Shown: positions 9,501-18,000 of the stretch, piece by piece
How the letters are laid out: every line of letters begins with the position of its first letter
Position numbering within the stretch: the stretch's first letter is position 1
Assembly: GCA_009801015.1 (NCBI GenBank)
Contig: VHZZ01006665.1
Location: forward strand, 46,080-71,049
Length of the DNA: 24,970 nucleotides
Direction: 5' to 3'
Origin: Silene noctiflora
Taxonomy: Eukaryota > Streptophyta > Magnoliopsida > Caryophyllales > Caryophyllaceae
Position numbers and translations under genes: made by a program
Notes under the pieces: generated by a model
Told to the model about the DNA's origin: nothing
Databases searched by the model: none
What the model saw: only the letters and a program-made list of their open reading frames with translations

Positions 9501-10700
9501 TTAGTGTATGTTTCTAATCGCCTCTAAGACTGAGGAATCAGGTGCTTACTTTCTTAATGTGCAAATTTAGTCCCGGATCTTAAAATTGGACCTTGTTTTT
9601 CTGAGTTGGATTGTGGGTGTACTGGTACAAGATGCTGATGTCAACTGTAATGTTCAGGGGAGCAGCTCTTCCAACAAATACCCCTGCTGTTCCTTGCATC
9701 TTTGATCCTCAGGGAAGAGCTGGTATATGTGGGGATTGGCTTTTGGGATCAAGTTTGGAAGCGGCTGCACTCAGTGGCATTGCAATGGCTAATCAGGTGA
9801 ACTTCGATTTTATAATTGTACATCTGTGTAGGGAGTGTCATAATGCTAGTACTAGTAAGTAGTATCTCTCCCTCTTCTATGTTTACCTCTTCAGTCCACT
9901 CGCACCTGAAAAATGGACAAGGGCTCGGTTGGATGATATTAGCATCCGAGTTATCAAAAAAGATTACCTCAACTGCTTTTGGGGTGGTGTGAGTCTCATT
10001 TGTGGCGCAACATGGTTTGGAGATCAAGTCTCATGCCGAGATTTAACAGTAATTTAATATTGTTGGAATATAAAACCCACATGTGAGTGTCCCACATTGT
10101 TGGAGAAAGAGAGATTGTACCAGTTTATAACCAAGGGGGCTACTACTCGGCTACTCCTAACCTTCCTCGTGTTGTCGAGTGGTCCGTCTCTCCTTCGTTT
10201 GGGTGTGGCCTGATCCGTTTACATGTTCTAACAAATACCACGCAACATTTATTTAAGGCTCGATGCCTTTTTCTAGGGTCCTTTTGAATATTTATTACCA
10301 GGAGAATATTTGAAGAACAGAATTCCAACTAAATTCTCGTTTGTTTGGTTGTATAGAGGCAGAGCTATCGAGAATGACATCCCATAAACCTGGCATTTCA
10401 TGTGCCCTCGTCCCTACAGAACACTTAAAAGTTTTGGCTGCTTCATTTCAGGATAAAACATGAAATTATTCCACAAAAACTGACACGCCGACTGTCTCCA
10501 TCCCACACTTAATCCCAATGAAATTGACATCTGAGACAAAATGGTAACTGCAGATAGCAGATTTTCTTCAGAGCGGTGGAACACGTCCAGACGAATTTGC
10601 TGTTGGCCTGCAGGATGAATTCCAACAAATACAGGGCTATGACATTGGGCAGTTCCCTGGCCTAGAAGCTCAAAAGCAGGTGAACCATGCCACTGTATAG
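6572..10700 (+). CDS. FAD/NAD(P)-binding oxidoreductase (renalase-like), plastid-predicted, 8 exons, 474 aa
   Basis: Exons: 6572-6916, 7441-7710, 7978-8104, 8550-8611, 8784-8996, 9119-9240, 9658-9796, 10554-10700. All introns are GT-AG, phases agree and the coding total is 1425 nt. It resembles the Arabidopsis At3g04650-type protein (about 486 aa); substrate and reaction are not known to me. Residues 1-80 are Ser/Thr- and basic-rich with almost no acidic residues, like a chloroplast transit peptide. The dinucleotide-binding fold follows: GIIGGGMSG at 88-96, then beta-2 ending VFDT at 112-115. GLGGRMGTR (119-127) is the second FAD signature. RPCWISKLEPYNGMWHLSENG lies in exon 3. The C-terminal FAD contact region GICGDWLLGSSLEAAALSG is at 402-420. 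The first donor is taken at 6917 (GTTGGT), not the nearby GTTAGT at 6921, because only the former joins FDT in frame to GLRGLGGRMGTR. Introns 1 and 7 hold transposon debris. Confidence 0.93.
6636..6650 (+). promoter_or_regulatory. Telo-box-like motif inside exon 1
   Basis: AAACCCTAACCCTAA occurs 65 bp into the coding sequence of the FAD oxidoreductase, within the transit-peptide region (residues KTLTL). AAACCCTAA telo boxes are known near transcription starts of plant translation and organelle-related genes. Here the motif also encodes protein, so a regulatory role is only inferred. Confidence 0.35.
7012..7174. mobile_element. MITE in intron 1 of the FAD oxidoreductase gene (same family as 2258-2413)
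   Basis: The left end TTAGTGACGGAACCAGGATT and right end (reverse complement CTTAGTGGCAGAACTAAGG) form imperfect inverted repeats. A GCCCCTGCTAGCC core precedes the right end. The left end matches the inverted right end of the MITE at 2258-2413. I could not find a clear target duplication, so the copy is probably old. It lies entirely inside intron 6917-7440, away from the splice sites. Confidence 0.6.
9797..10553. other. Intron 7 with possible LTR-like fragment
   Basis: This is the longest intron of the FAD oxidoreductase gene. From about 10061 the sequence begins TGTTGGAATATAAAACCCAC, followed by GTGTCCCACATTG and later TTTATAA. This arrangement resembles the start of plant LTR or TRIM elements, which often begin TGTTGG or TGTAAC and carry a GTCCCACAT motif. 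No matching second LTR, primer-binding site or CA end was found, so the element call is weak. Its end may be near 10287. Confidence 0.3.
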
Positions 10701-11222
10701 TTACTGTGCTTAGAGTCCCAACTCACAACAATGCCACGATTTGGTTATTATCTGAAAACAAGTATAGAAGTGGATATTGCGCCATCTGAACCTTGAAGAA
10801 AGGGCGAAATGCTGATTGGGGGATTCCTTATGCATCACAAAATCTGAAAGATTGCGGTGGGTTTGGTTTTCATCTGCTCGTTTTCATTTGAATAGAGACG
10901 GGTTGAATTGAAGGATCACTGAAATACTCAACATTTTGTACTAGGGTTTTTATTAAAACTAAACAGTCCAGTTGTGGTTCGCATCATCTCAGTCATTTGA
11001 CACCAGTAGGCGTTTAAACGGAGAGAATAGGTATGTTTGTTATCATGTTCAAATCATTGTTAACTGGAATTTAAGAGGTAAATAGAATTTCAAAGCTTAT
11101 TCTGCATGCTAATCATTGTTTACTTTCATTGCTTCAGGAGCATCAGTTTCATGTTTTGCTTGAAACATTCGAAAAGTTCATACAATTCAAATTCTCTTAT
11201 GACACACATGAGATTGTGATCG

Positions 11223-11283
11223 CTTGTAATAAAACTCTACAATCTGGTATTAGCAAAAGCAGATTGTAGAGTTTTATTACAAG
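11223..11283. repeat. Perfect 23-bp inverted repeat with 15-nt loop
   Basis: The left arm is 11223-11245 (starting CTTGTAATAAAACTC), the loop 11246-11260, and the right arm 11261-11283 (ending GAGTTTTATTACAAG). Every base pairs, with no mismatch or gap. It sits about 520 bp past the stop codon of the FAD oxidoreductase. A transcript through it would form a strong hairpin. Whether it is a young foldback, a snap-back inversion or a small-RNA source cannot be told from sequence alone. Confidence 0.9.
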
Positions 11284-12173
11284 TGCATTTTATTAATAAG
11301 TGCATTTCATTTACGGAATAATAAAATTAGTTGAAGTGTTTGGTAATTTAAGTTTTTAGATTAGCGGATTATTGTTTAGATGTTTTACCAAAATGATAAA
11401 TGCGGACATAGAGGTTGAGTTTATGATTATTAAAGGATGATGTTAGTAATAAGAACCATATTGAACGACACTGCGGTATATGAGACAACCGGTAATATGG
11501 GACACTCTGCCTTCATTATTTCCCTACTCTCGAGTCTCACCTAGTAGGCGAGCAAATTAGATTGTGTCGGATACGTATTTGTACCAGCTTTAAAAGAGTA
11601 TCAATTTATCCCTCAACTTGAATCTATCTAAATTACATAGTCATAAGATGTTGATTACCTCTAGCTTAACTCAATGCATTTGATAAATCAACCAAACTTG
11701 TTTAACCAATTTAATTCGAAGTAGTTCATTTCACTCGTCTAACCCGTATAACTCATAAACCAATTAACCTTCCATTTCATTATTTGTAATTAACTTAAAA
11801 AGGGCAGCCTTATTTTTAATAAGATCAGAAATGTTACAAAGTAATCGGGTTATATTCATGTCAACCCAACCAATTACGTTCATATCAGATTCACGAATCA
11901 GACTAGTGCTATATTATTGTCAAATTACTCATATCGAGTCTTCGACCAGATATCAATTCAAATATTTTCGATCAATTTTTTCGAATTCAAGTCCATCTTC
12001 CCCGATCTTGAACGACAATATCACGACCTTGATCCGTTTAACCCATGATAAGTACGTGTCGAATTTTCGAATCGGGTTGATCTCTACCCTAAGCCACTCA
12101 CAATTATTGACTAGTAGTGGATCTCTCCCAACACTAGCAAAGTATAGTACCCCTTCCTCAAAACGCGGTAGCT

Positions 12174-12183
12174 CAAAATATAT
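12174..12183 (+). promoter_or_regulatory. Candidate TATA box and CT-rich leader of the small Ser-rich gene
   Basis: A TATA-like TCAAAATATA lies about 155 bp before the ATG at 12334. It is followed by a CTCTCTTTCTCTCTCTG tract at about 12211-12231. Pyrimidine-rich leaders just below a TATA element are typical of plant 5' UTRs. Confidence 0.4.
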
Positions 12184-12333
12184 CCCCACCCCGCCTACCA
12201 CATCTCACCCTTCTCTCTCTTTCTCTCTCTGCCACCATTGTTATCACTTCCTTCAAGCTCTCCAAAATCCCACTATAACCCATTTTAATTCACCAAAAAC
12301 CCATCTCAAATCACCCATTCTTTCTCAATTCCA

Positions 12334-12759
12334 ATGAAAATTCAAAATTCAATCTGTTCTTCTTCATCTTCTTCCTCAATTCACTCCACCATCTCCACTC
12401 AATCTACCACCACTGCAACCACCTCTACATCCCCGTGTCGCCGATGCGAAGGACTCGATCTTCTCGTTAAAGCTGTATACCATGTCGCCGGTTCTGTCAT
12501 TGGTGTTCCTTACATTCAGCGCCGTGTTATTCGTCGTCGTAAACCTGCTGTTCGGTTTAATCAGTTTTTGATTGGTCCGATTGATCGAGTTCAAGAAGAA
12601 GATGATTGTATTGGTGGTAATGATCTGGATTGTAATGGTGGTGATGGTGAATTTGTTGTTGTTCGGAAGGTGAAGAAGAAAGGGAAGGATCAAGATTCAG
12701 TTTCGCAATCTTTGAAGGTTAAGGGTTCTCGGAGAAGAAGAAGATCAAGTAAGAATTAA
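12334..12759 (+). CDS. Small Ser-rich/basic plant protein of unknown function, 141 aa
   Basis: I do not recognise a named family. The frame is a single exon with a plausible TATA box and a CT-rich leader. Residues 9-33 are a Ser/Thr low-complexity tract. Residues 34-80 look like a folded, conserved core: PCRRCEGLDLLVKAVYHVAG (a CxxC pair), then SVIGVPYIQRRVIRRRKPAVRF. An acidic and Gly/Asp/Asn-rich stretch follows. The C-terminus is strongly basic: VRKVKKKGK, then GSRRRRRSSKN, which could serve as a nuclear or nucleolar signal. The combination of tract, core and basic tail makes chance unlikely, although the minus-strand frame over 12376-12693 is also open. Function and localisation are inference only. 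A non-coding origin is not excluded. Confidence 0.65.
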   Translation: MKIQNSICSSSSSSSIHSTISTQSTTTATTSTSPCRRCEGLDLLVKAVYHVAGSVIGVPYIQRRVIRRRKPAVRFNQFLIGPIDRVQEEDDCIGGNDLDCNGGDGEFVVVRKVKKKGKDQDSVSQSLKVKGSRRRRRSSKN

Positions 12760-12822
12760 TTGTTAATTCTTGTGATTTTGATGTCGGTTTGTTAATGTAA
12801 TTGATCATTGATGGTTTCAAGG

Positions 12823-13075
12823 TATGATTCATGTCGGCCGACCTCAAATCATTTACGGATCGATTTATGATTCATTTAGTGATCTTGAATGTAGATGGTG
12901 ATTAGAATTGAAGATGTGTGTGTCTCACTCATATGTTTCAGTGGCATTTTTAATGAAAAATACAATATGATTCATGTCGGCCGACTCCAAATCATTTCGA
13001 TTTAGGCTCTGGTGTCATCGTTGTAAAGCGGGTTTCTGATTGATTTTGAATGTAGATGGTAATCGGAATTGTAGT
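12823..13075. repeat. Diverged tandem duplication downstream of the Ser-rich gene
   Basis: TATGATTCATGTCGGCCGAC occurs at 12823 and again at 12966, each followed by (CT)CAAATCATTT. A second shared block GAATGTAGATGGT lies at 12887 and 13048, each followed by a related GAATTG. The offsets differ (143 and 161), so the copies have since gained or lost bases. The first copy lies within the probable 3' UTR. Confidence 0.65.
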
Positions 13076-13634
13076 AGTGAATTCAACATTTGGATTCATA
13101 GATTTCTGGGAAACTGATGATTAGTTGTAACAATTTCTGAATTTGATGATGTTAATTCATGTGTTCGGAAATGTATGAAATTTTGGTGTAGAATTAGCTG
13201 AATTAGAATTGTGTAAGAAATCTCAGATTTGCAGAAATGAAATAGATTCAATCATTCATATTATTTGTCAAAAATTTCAGTTAGCGTTGTTATTTGATTT
13301 TTGAAGATGATGTCTCAATTTCAAGATTTGTTTTGGAGTTTTTGTTGTCGGCAGCCATTCATTAGCGGAACCACTGGCAATCGCCGGAAAATTTTAAAAT
13401 TTTAGTTTTGGTTTAACTTTCTAACAGACTTAAGATTTGTGGTTGGGGGTGAATTACGATTGTAATGAGGTAAATTACAAAACAACTCGAAAAATTTAAT
13501 TAAAAACCCCAAATTTTCATTGTTTCATTGTTTGGGTCGGAAATTCCGACTTCTAAATGTTATATGTAAGCATTAATACAAGAATGGGATAGTTTGGGCA
13601 GAGCATTAGGAAGCAAAGTCTTAATTCCAGATTC

Positions 13635-13991
13635 TTGTATCATTCAGCTTCAACACGGATCTGGTGTTGGCGTGTTGCCCTTGCTTTCAGCCACCCGACC
13701 TTGTCCGTAGAAGGGCTGCGACGTGAAGCACCAAATGGTTTTGGTTTTGAACCTCCTTGGCTCCTCAAGACCCAAAACCCTTGGGCAATGGTGAATGAAG
13801 CTGTCCCTGTATACAAATCTGCTGTAATTAGCATTTTCAAAAATTTAATCATGCATCCTCTGTTAACCCGTTCCAAACTTGCAGCCCGATTGTGCATGAG
13901 TCCCAAAATTCACGTTGGGACGACTCGTGTCACATATAATTCACATTTGTTGTCCTCTAACTCTAATTCACAACAGTTCCAATACTTTTGA
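13635..13991. other. Unexplained block, open on both strands
   Basis: The + frame (13635-13991) and the - frame (13640-13906) are both open for about 90-118 codons, in a block visibly less AT-rich than its surroundings. The + frame includes LSVEGLRREAPNGFGFEPPW and the - frame SQGGSKPKPFGASRRSPSTD. Neither gives a family I can name. Options are a pseudogene or exon fragment, part of a transposable element, or a genuine small gene. Confidence 0.25.
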
Positions 13992-14952
13992 TGAATACAA
14001 ACATGCATATTGAAGACCTTTTATATAGTTTTTGTTTGTTTTTAGATAGTCATAGACTTGCCACACCTCAAAATATGTTGGTTAAATGTAGTGAATTGAA
14101 CCAATCAAAGGGAGTAATACGGCACAAAGACGAACTAAAATTGGGACGTGCTACTCCAGTCGCCGACCGACCTCGCTCCGGCCAACCGCAGCTACCCTAG
14201 TCAGCCCCCTCTCACGAGCTCCAGATCTGAATGTGCAAACCAAGTGTGTAGACTCAAATTGAATGTATTTCCAGATTTGAATGTACGTCAATTTCTCCCA
14301 TTTGTTGTTATTGGGTGATTTGTTATAGACAAGAATACGAAAGTCTTAGTTAAGGCACCTTCGTGAAATCAAATCATATTGTAATGTGTAAATTGATTCA
14401 TATCAAAGGTACCACGGCAAAAGATTAGATGGAGCGGTTGTTAAGTTAATATCTTGATAATAAGATTCTAAAACTGAATTCACAACGCATTTTCCTTCAA
14501 GAAAACAATTTGCCCACATATTAGGTTTTGAAAAAGGATATGAAATGGAAAGTTTGAAAGAGTAAAGTTCGTATGTGAAAAAGTAATTTCGAAAATTAAA
14601 TGCTTACATTAAAAACGAGGTTAACATAAAACCGTCACCAAGAATAACCCTTTTAATAGCCAAAAACCGCTATTCCCAACGTCGATTTTATCATTTTCAT
14701 ACTAAAATCAATATAAAAAGTGATTATTCGACAGTACAACAGGTGGAGAGGGGGATTCGAAGTTTTGAACCCGTGACCTATTGTCACAAGCTCACGATTG
14801 CTCCACCTTAATCATTAGGTCAAGATCTCTTCGGTCAAATGGGAAAAAATCGGAAATTATATGAATTTCATATAACACAAATACTCATTGAAGACAGACA
14901 GACCTCTCACAAGCTGCAAGTGGGAAAACGAGTAGGGAGGGGTTTTGAAACT

Positions 14953-14960
14953 TATAAGAG
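14953..14960 (+). promoter_or_regulatory. Candidate TATA box of PDF1B
   Basis: TATAAGAG lies 98 bp before the ATG at 15051. If used, transcription would begin near 14985 and the leader would contain three ATGs (15006, 15013, 15029) before the chosen start. That either makes this element doubtful or makes the leader unusual. Confidence 0.4.
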
Positions 14961-15050
14961 GTCTTTTTGAAAAGACGGTCACAAGCGAGACGTACGGTTC
15001 ATATAATGACTAATGACACTCGAAGAGCATGAGAAAAGGAGCAACACAAA

Positions 15051-18000
15051 ATGTGGAACACAATTAGACTCCAACCAGTCCAATGGCAATGGAGTACTAC
15101 ACAACTCCTCTCTATCTCTTCCCATATTTCACTCTCTTCAGTTCATCCTTGTCCCTTCTTTCAAACCCATCTTGTCTCCTTTCAAACCCTCAAACTTGAC
15201 TCCAAAACCTCCACCAAATTCCGTTCTTTTGCTTCCAAGAAAGACTTTAACTTCCAAGATGAAGACTTTGCTTCAAGTATTCCACCTTTTTTGTCTTTAA
15301 TTGTATCCTAATTCTCAATATATTCATGGGTTTCAATTTAATTTTGTTTTTGTTTTGATAGCAATCAATGGGTCCAACTCGGGTTTGCAGGTAGGGGGCG
15401 AACATAAACAATATAAAAGATAAACAAATGAATGAGAGGGACGGAATAATAGTCAAGAAAAAGATTCAAAATTTAAACTAGAAGTTTCAATTTTTTTCTT
15501 TTTTTTCGCTGTCAGGGTTCGAATTAGTAATGCTATACACTAATTAAGAGAACAATTGGTAATTTAAACTTAAATTTCCAAAAAAGATTTCGTGCTAGGG
15601 AGCGAACTAGTAATGATATAAGAGTAATCGACAAAAAAATTGAAACTTTAAAGTAAAAGTTTAAACTTTAAAGTAAAATATTGAAACTTTGAACTAGAAG
15701 TTTAAATTTTGTAGGGGATAAGGGGAGCGATTGCCCCTGCTAGCCCTTGCCTGGTTTCGCGGCTGGCAGAAATTAATTATGGTTGTTCAGTTAAATCTTT
15801 GTTATTGGGTTTTTATTGATTAGTTAAGTGATTAAATTGTGGGTTGTTTATACTTTGAAAGGTGATGATTTGCAATTTGAGGCACCATTGAAGGTAGTGG
15901 AATATCCAGACCCGAGGCTTAGAGCTAAGAATAAGAAGATTAATAAGTTTGATGATAACTTGAAGAAGTTGGTTGCGGAAATGTTCGATGTTATGTACAG
16001 GTGATTGAGTTTTTTCATCTTTAGCTGCTTGCATGTATTTTGCTTCATATAAATGTGGGTATTTAAGTTACAATTTTTTATTTTTGGGTATTACTTGATT
16101 GATTAGATATATTGCTGATTTTTCTGCCTTTTAATGTGGTGTTCAAATATTGGTGTTGTCTATTTTGATCGGTGGTAGACTCGGTGTATGTAGTCTTCTG
16201 ATCATTTGCTGGTTAAAGGGAGTTGATTTTTGTTTCTTTTGGGGTTATGATGTTAATGTTGAACGTGAGGGGAGTTGTTTTAGCTGTCTGGTGTTGGTTA
16301 CAAGGGTTCTTGAGTGGCTTAAGGTGTTTAAGAATCATTCCAACACCTTTACGCGCTTAGCCAAAGTGGGTTGACCTTATGAGTAAATTAGGAGTCTGGA
16401 TTTGTCACAACTGAATTACATGTGCAGCAAGCTGAAAGTGAGGACTTGACAAACCACATAGGGTTACTTGCTTTCGGATACCTGGTAAATATACCATGAA
16501 TGCATGCAATAGAGTGAGCTGTTTGTGAGTTTTTTATCGACAAAAATACTAATGTAGTAAAGGCCATGACTTGTTTTGGTATCAAGTAACGATCTGTGAG
16601 AATAATAATGATCAGTTGCTGACATATTAGGAAGAATTTTTGGATAAGATACTATGATCAAGGCTTGCATGTGGCAATGGAGTTTCTAGTGTCACCATGT
16701 TCCGTGAATGGTGATGATGGGTGATAGTTAAAGTAGATTGAGAAAAGTGGAAAGATTGCCGAGGTTAACATTGGCCTTCGTTATAGGAGTATTTGGTAAA
16801 TGTCCCACAAAAATTAATCACTAAATTTGTTACCATTCTCCTATTGTTGTTTGACCCATGAAAAACAAGCCTTGAAAGAAGCAAGGCGAATAATTGTTGG
16901 TGAATGTGGAGTTCTTGTGCTGTGAAAAGTTCTCGAACATATTTTATTTCTTTATTTATTTACTGTGTTGTGAAGAGTTCTTGTTGACTTACTTTGCCAC
17001 AGAACGGATGGGATTGGGCTTTCCGCTCCCCAAGTAGGCGTTAATGTCCAGCTTATGGTATTTAATCCTGCTGGTGAACGTGGAGAGGGTGAAGAAATTG
17101 TGCTAATAAATCCAAGAGTAACCAAGTACTCGCAAAAGCTTACACTTTTCAATGAAGGATGCTTATCATTTCCTGGATTATTTGGTGTTGTCAAGGTACT
17201 TGATTCTGTGATTCTGCCATATTGTTTTGGATTGGATGGCCATAATTAGACTTCATGAGCCCTGAAATTTGTAACTTTTATATGTGAATGGATCTAATTA
17301 TGCTATCTGGCACTAGTACTGGTTGTGTTTGTGTTGCTTCGTGGAAGGAGCTGCATGCTAAAGATAGATAACCCTTTAAATTTGTATAGCAAGGCTTGAA
17401 GTTAACGAGTTGTAGTTACTACTTAATGCTTAATGGTAATGTTGGGCCAAGATACTAAAATCTAGTTAGTCAACGAAAATGATTTTGGATTCCATGTGAA
17501 CATGGAGTTATTCGACATCTGTGGTAACTTTTGAAAGGAAATATTAATATTAAAAAGATAAATAGGTTAAAAAGAGGCCAAAAGGGTCAGAGGGTGTCAA
17601 GAAGAGGGAATCTACATGTGGAGGGGGACTAGAAAATTAAAATTGCCTCAAACTTGAGATTATTTTCAGCAAATTTTCCGTCAGAAAATCCCCATAAGAT
17701 ACTAGGCACTTGATGATATATATTTTGGATCACACGTTAAGTTATTGGGATAAAATGTATCGTAATCTTGTTTCTTTAAGTGATATAAATCATTCGGTTG
17801 TATAGAAGCGATACCTACTTTCTTCCTTAGTAACTAATCCTTAGATTATAATCTTTTTATTGGATCAAGAAAAATGAATTACAACAAAATGGCGCATGAA
17901 GCTGAACGGGCATTGTATCTGTTATATCACAGTCGGGTTTGATGGACTTCTTGACACAATCATCGTAGTGCCTCAACCGCTCCCGCTAGTAGTGGTGTAA

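Larger units (their letters stand above)
10701..12333. other. Intergenic between FAD oxidoreductase and the small Ser-rich gene
   Basis: The left part should hold the 3' UTR of the FAD gene. An A/T-rich AATAATAAAA stretch near 11318 is one possible polyadenylation region, though it is 600 bp from the stop. The notable structure is a perfect 23-bp inverted repeat at 11223-11283. A 168-codon open frame at 11831-12337 has no protein-like composition and runs through the promoter and CT-rich leader of the next gene, so I do not call it. Confidence 0.6.
12760..15050. other. Intergenic between the Ser-rich gene and PDF1B
   Basis: The first 320 bases hold a diverged duplication (12823-13075). 13635-13991 is an unexplained block open on both strands. 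14110-14230 is a GC-richer patch with no identifiable content. 14747-14825 holds a segment with TTTTGAACCCGTGACC and ATCATTAGGTCAAGATCTC, reminiscent of retroelement or SINE scraps with a tRNA-like B box, but too degenerate to call. The last 100 bases contain the PDF1B promoter. Confidence 0.55.

Noticed and set aside
11831-12337. 168-codon + frame upstream of the Ser-rich gene
   Set aside because: Long but Ser/Thr/Ile-rich without any domain character. It runs through the TATA and CT-rich leader of the next gene and ends on its start codon.
12376-12693. 105-codon - frame opposite the Ser-rich gene
   Set aside because: Asn/Thr/Ile runs are the antisense of simple codon repeats in the + strand gene. 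There is no independent promoter or protein character.
14747-14825. tRNA or SINE
   Set aside because: Only a B-box-like word and a vaguely tRNA-like tail are present; no A box at proper spacing and no stems.
17055-17249. Separate small + gene
   Set aside because: This is simply PDF1B exon 3 read through its donor; the C-terminal part after VVK is intron sequence.
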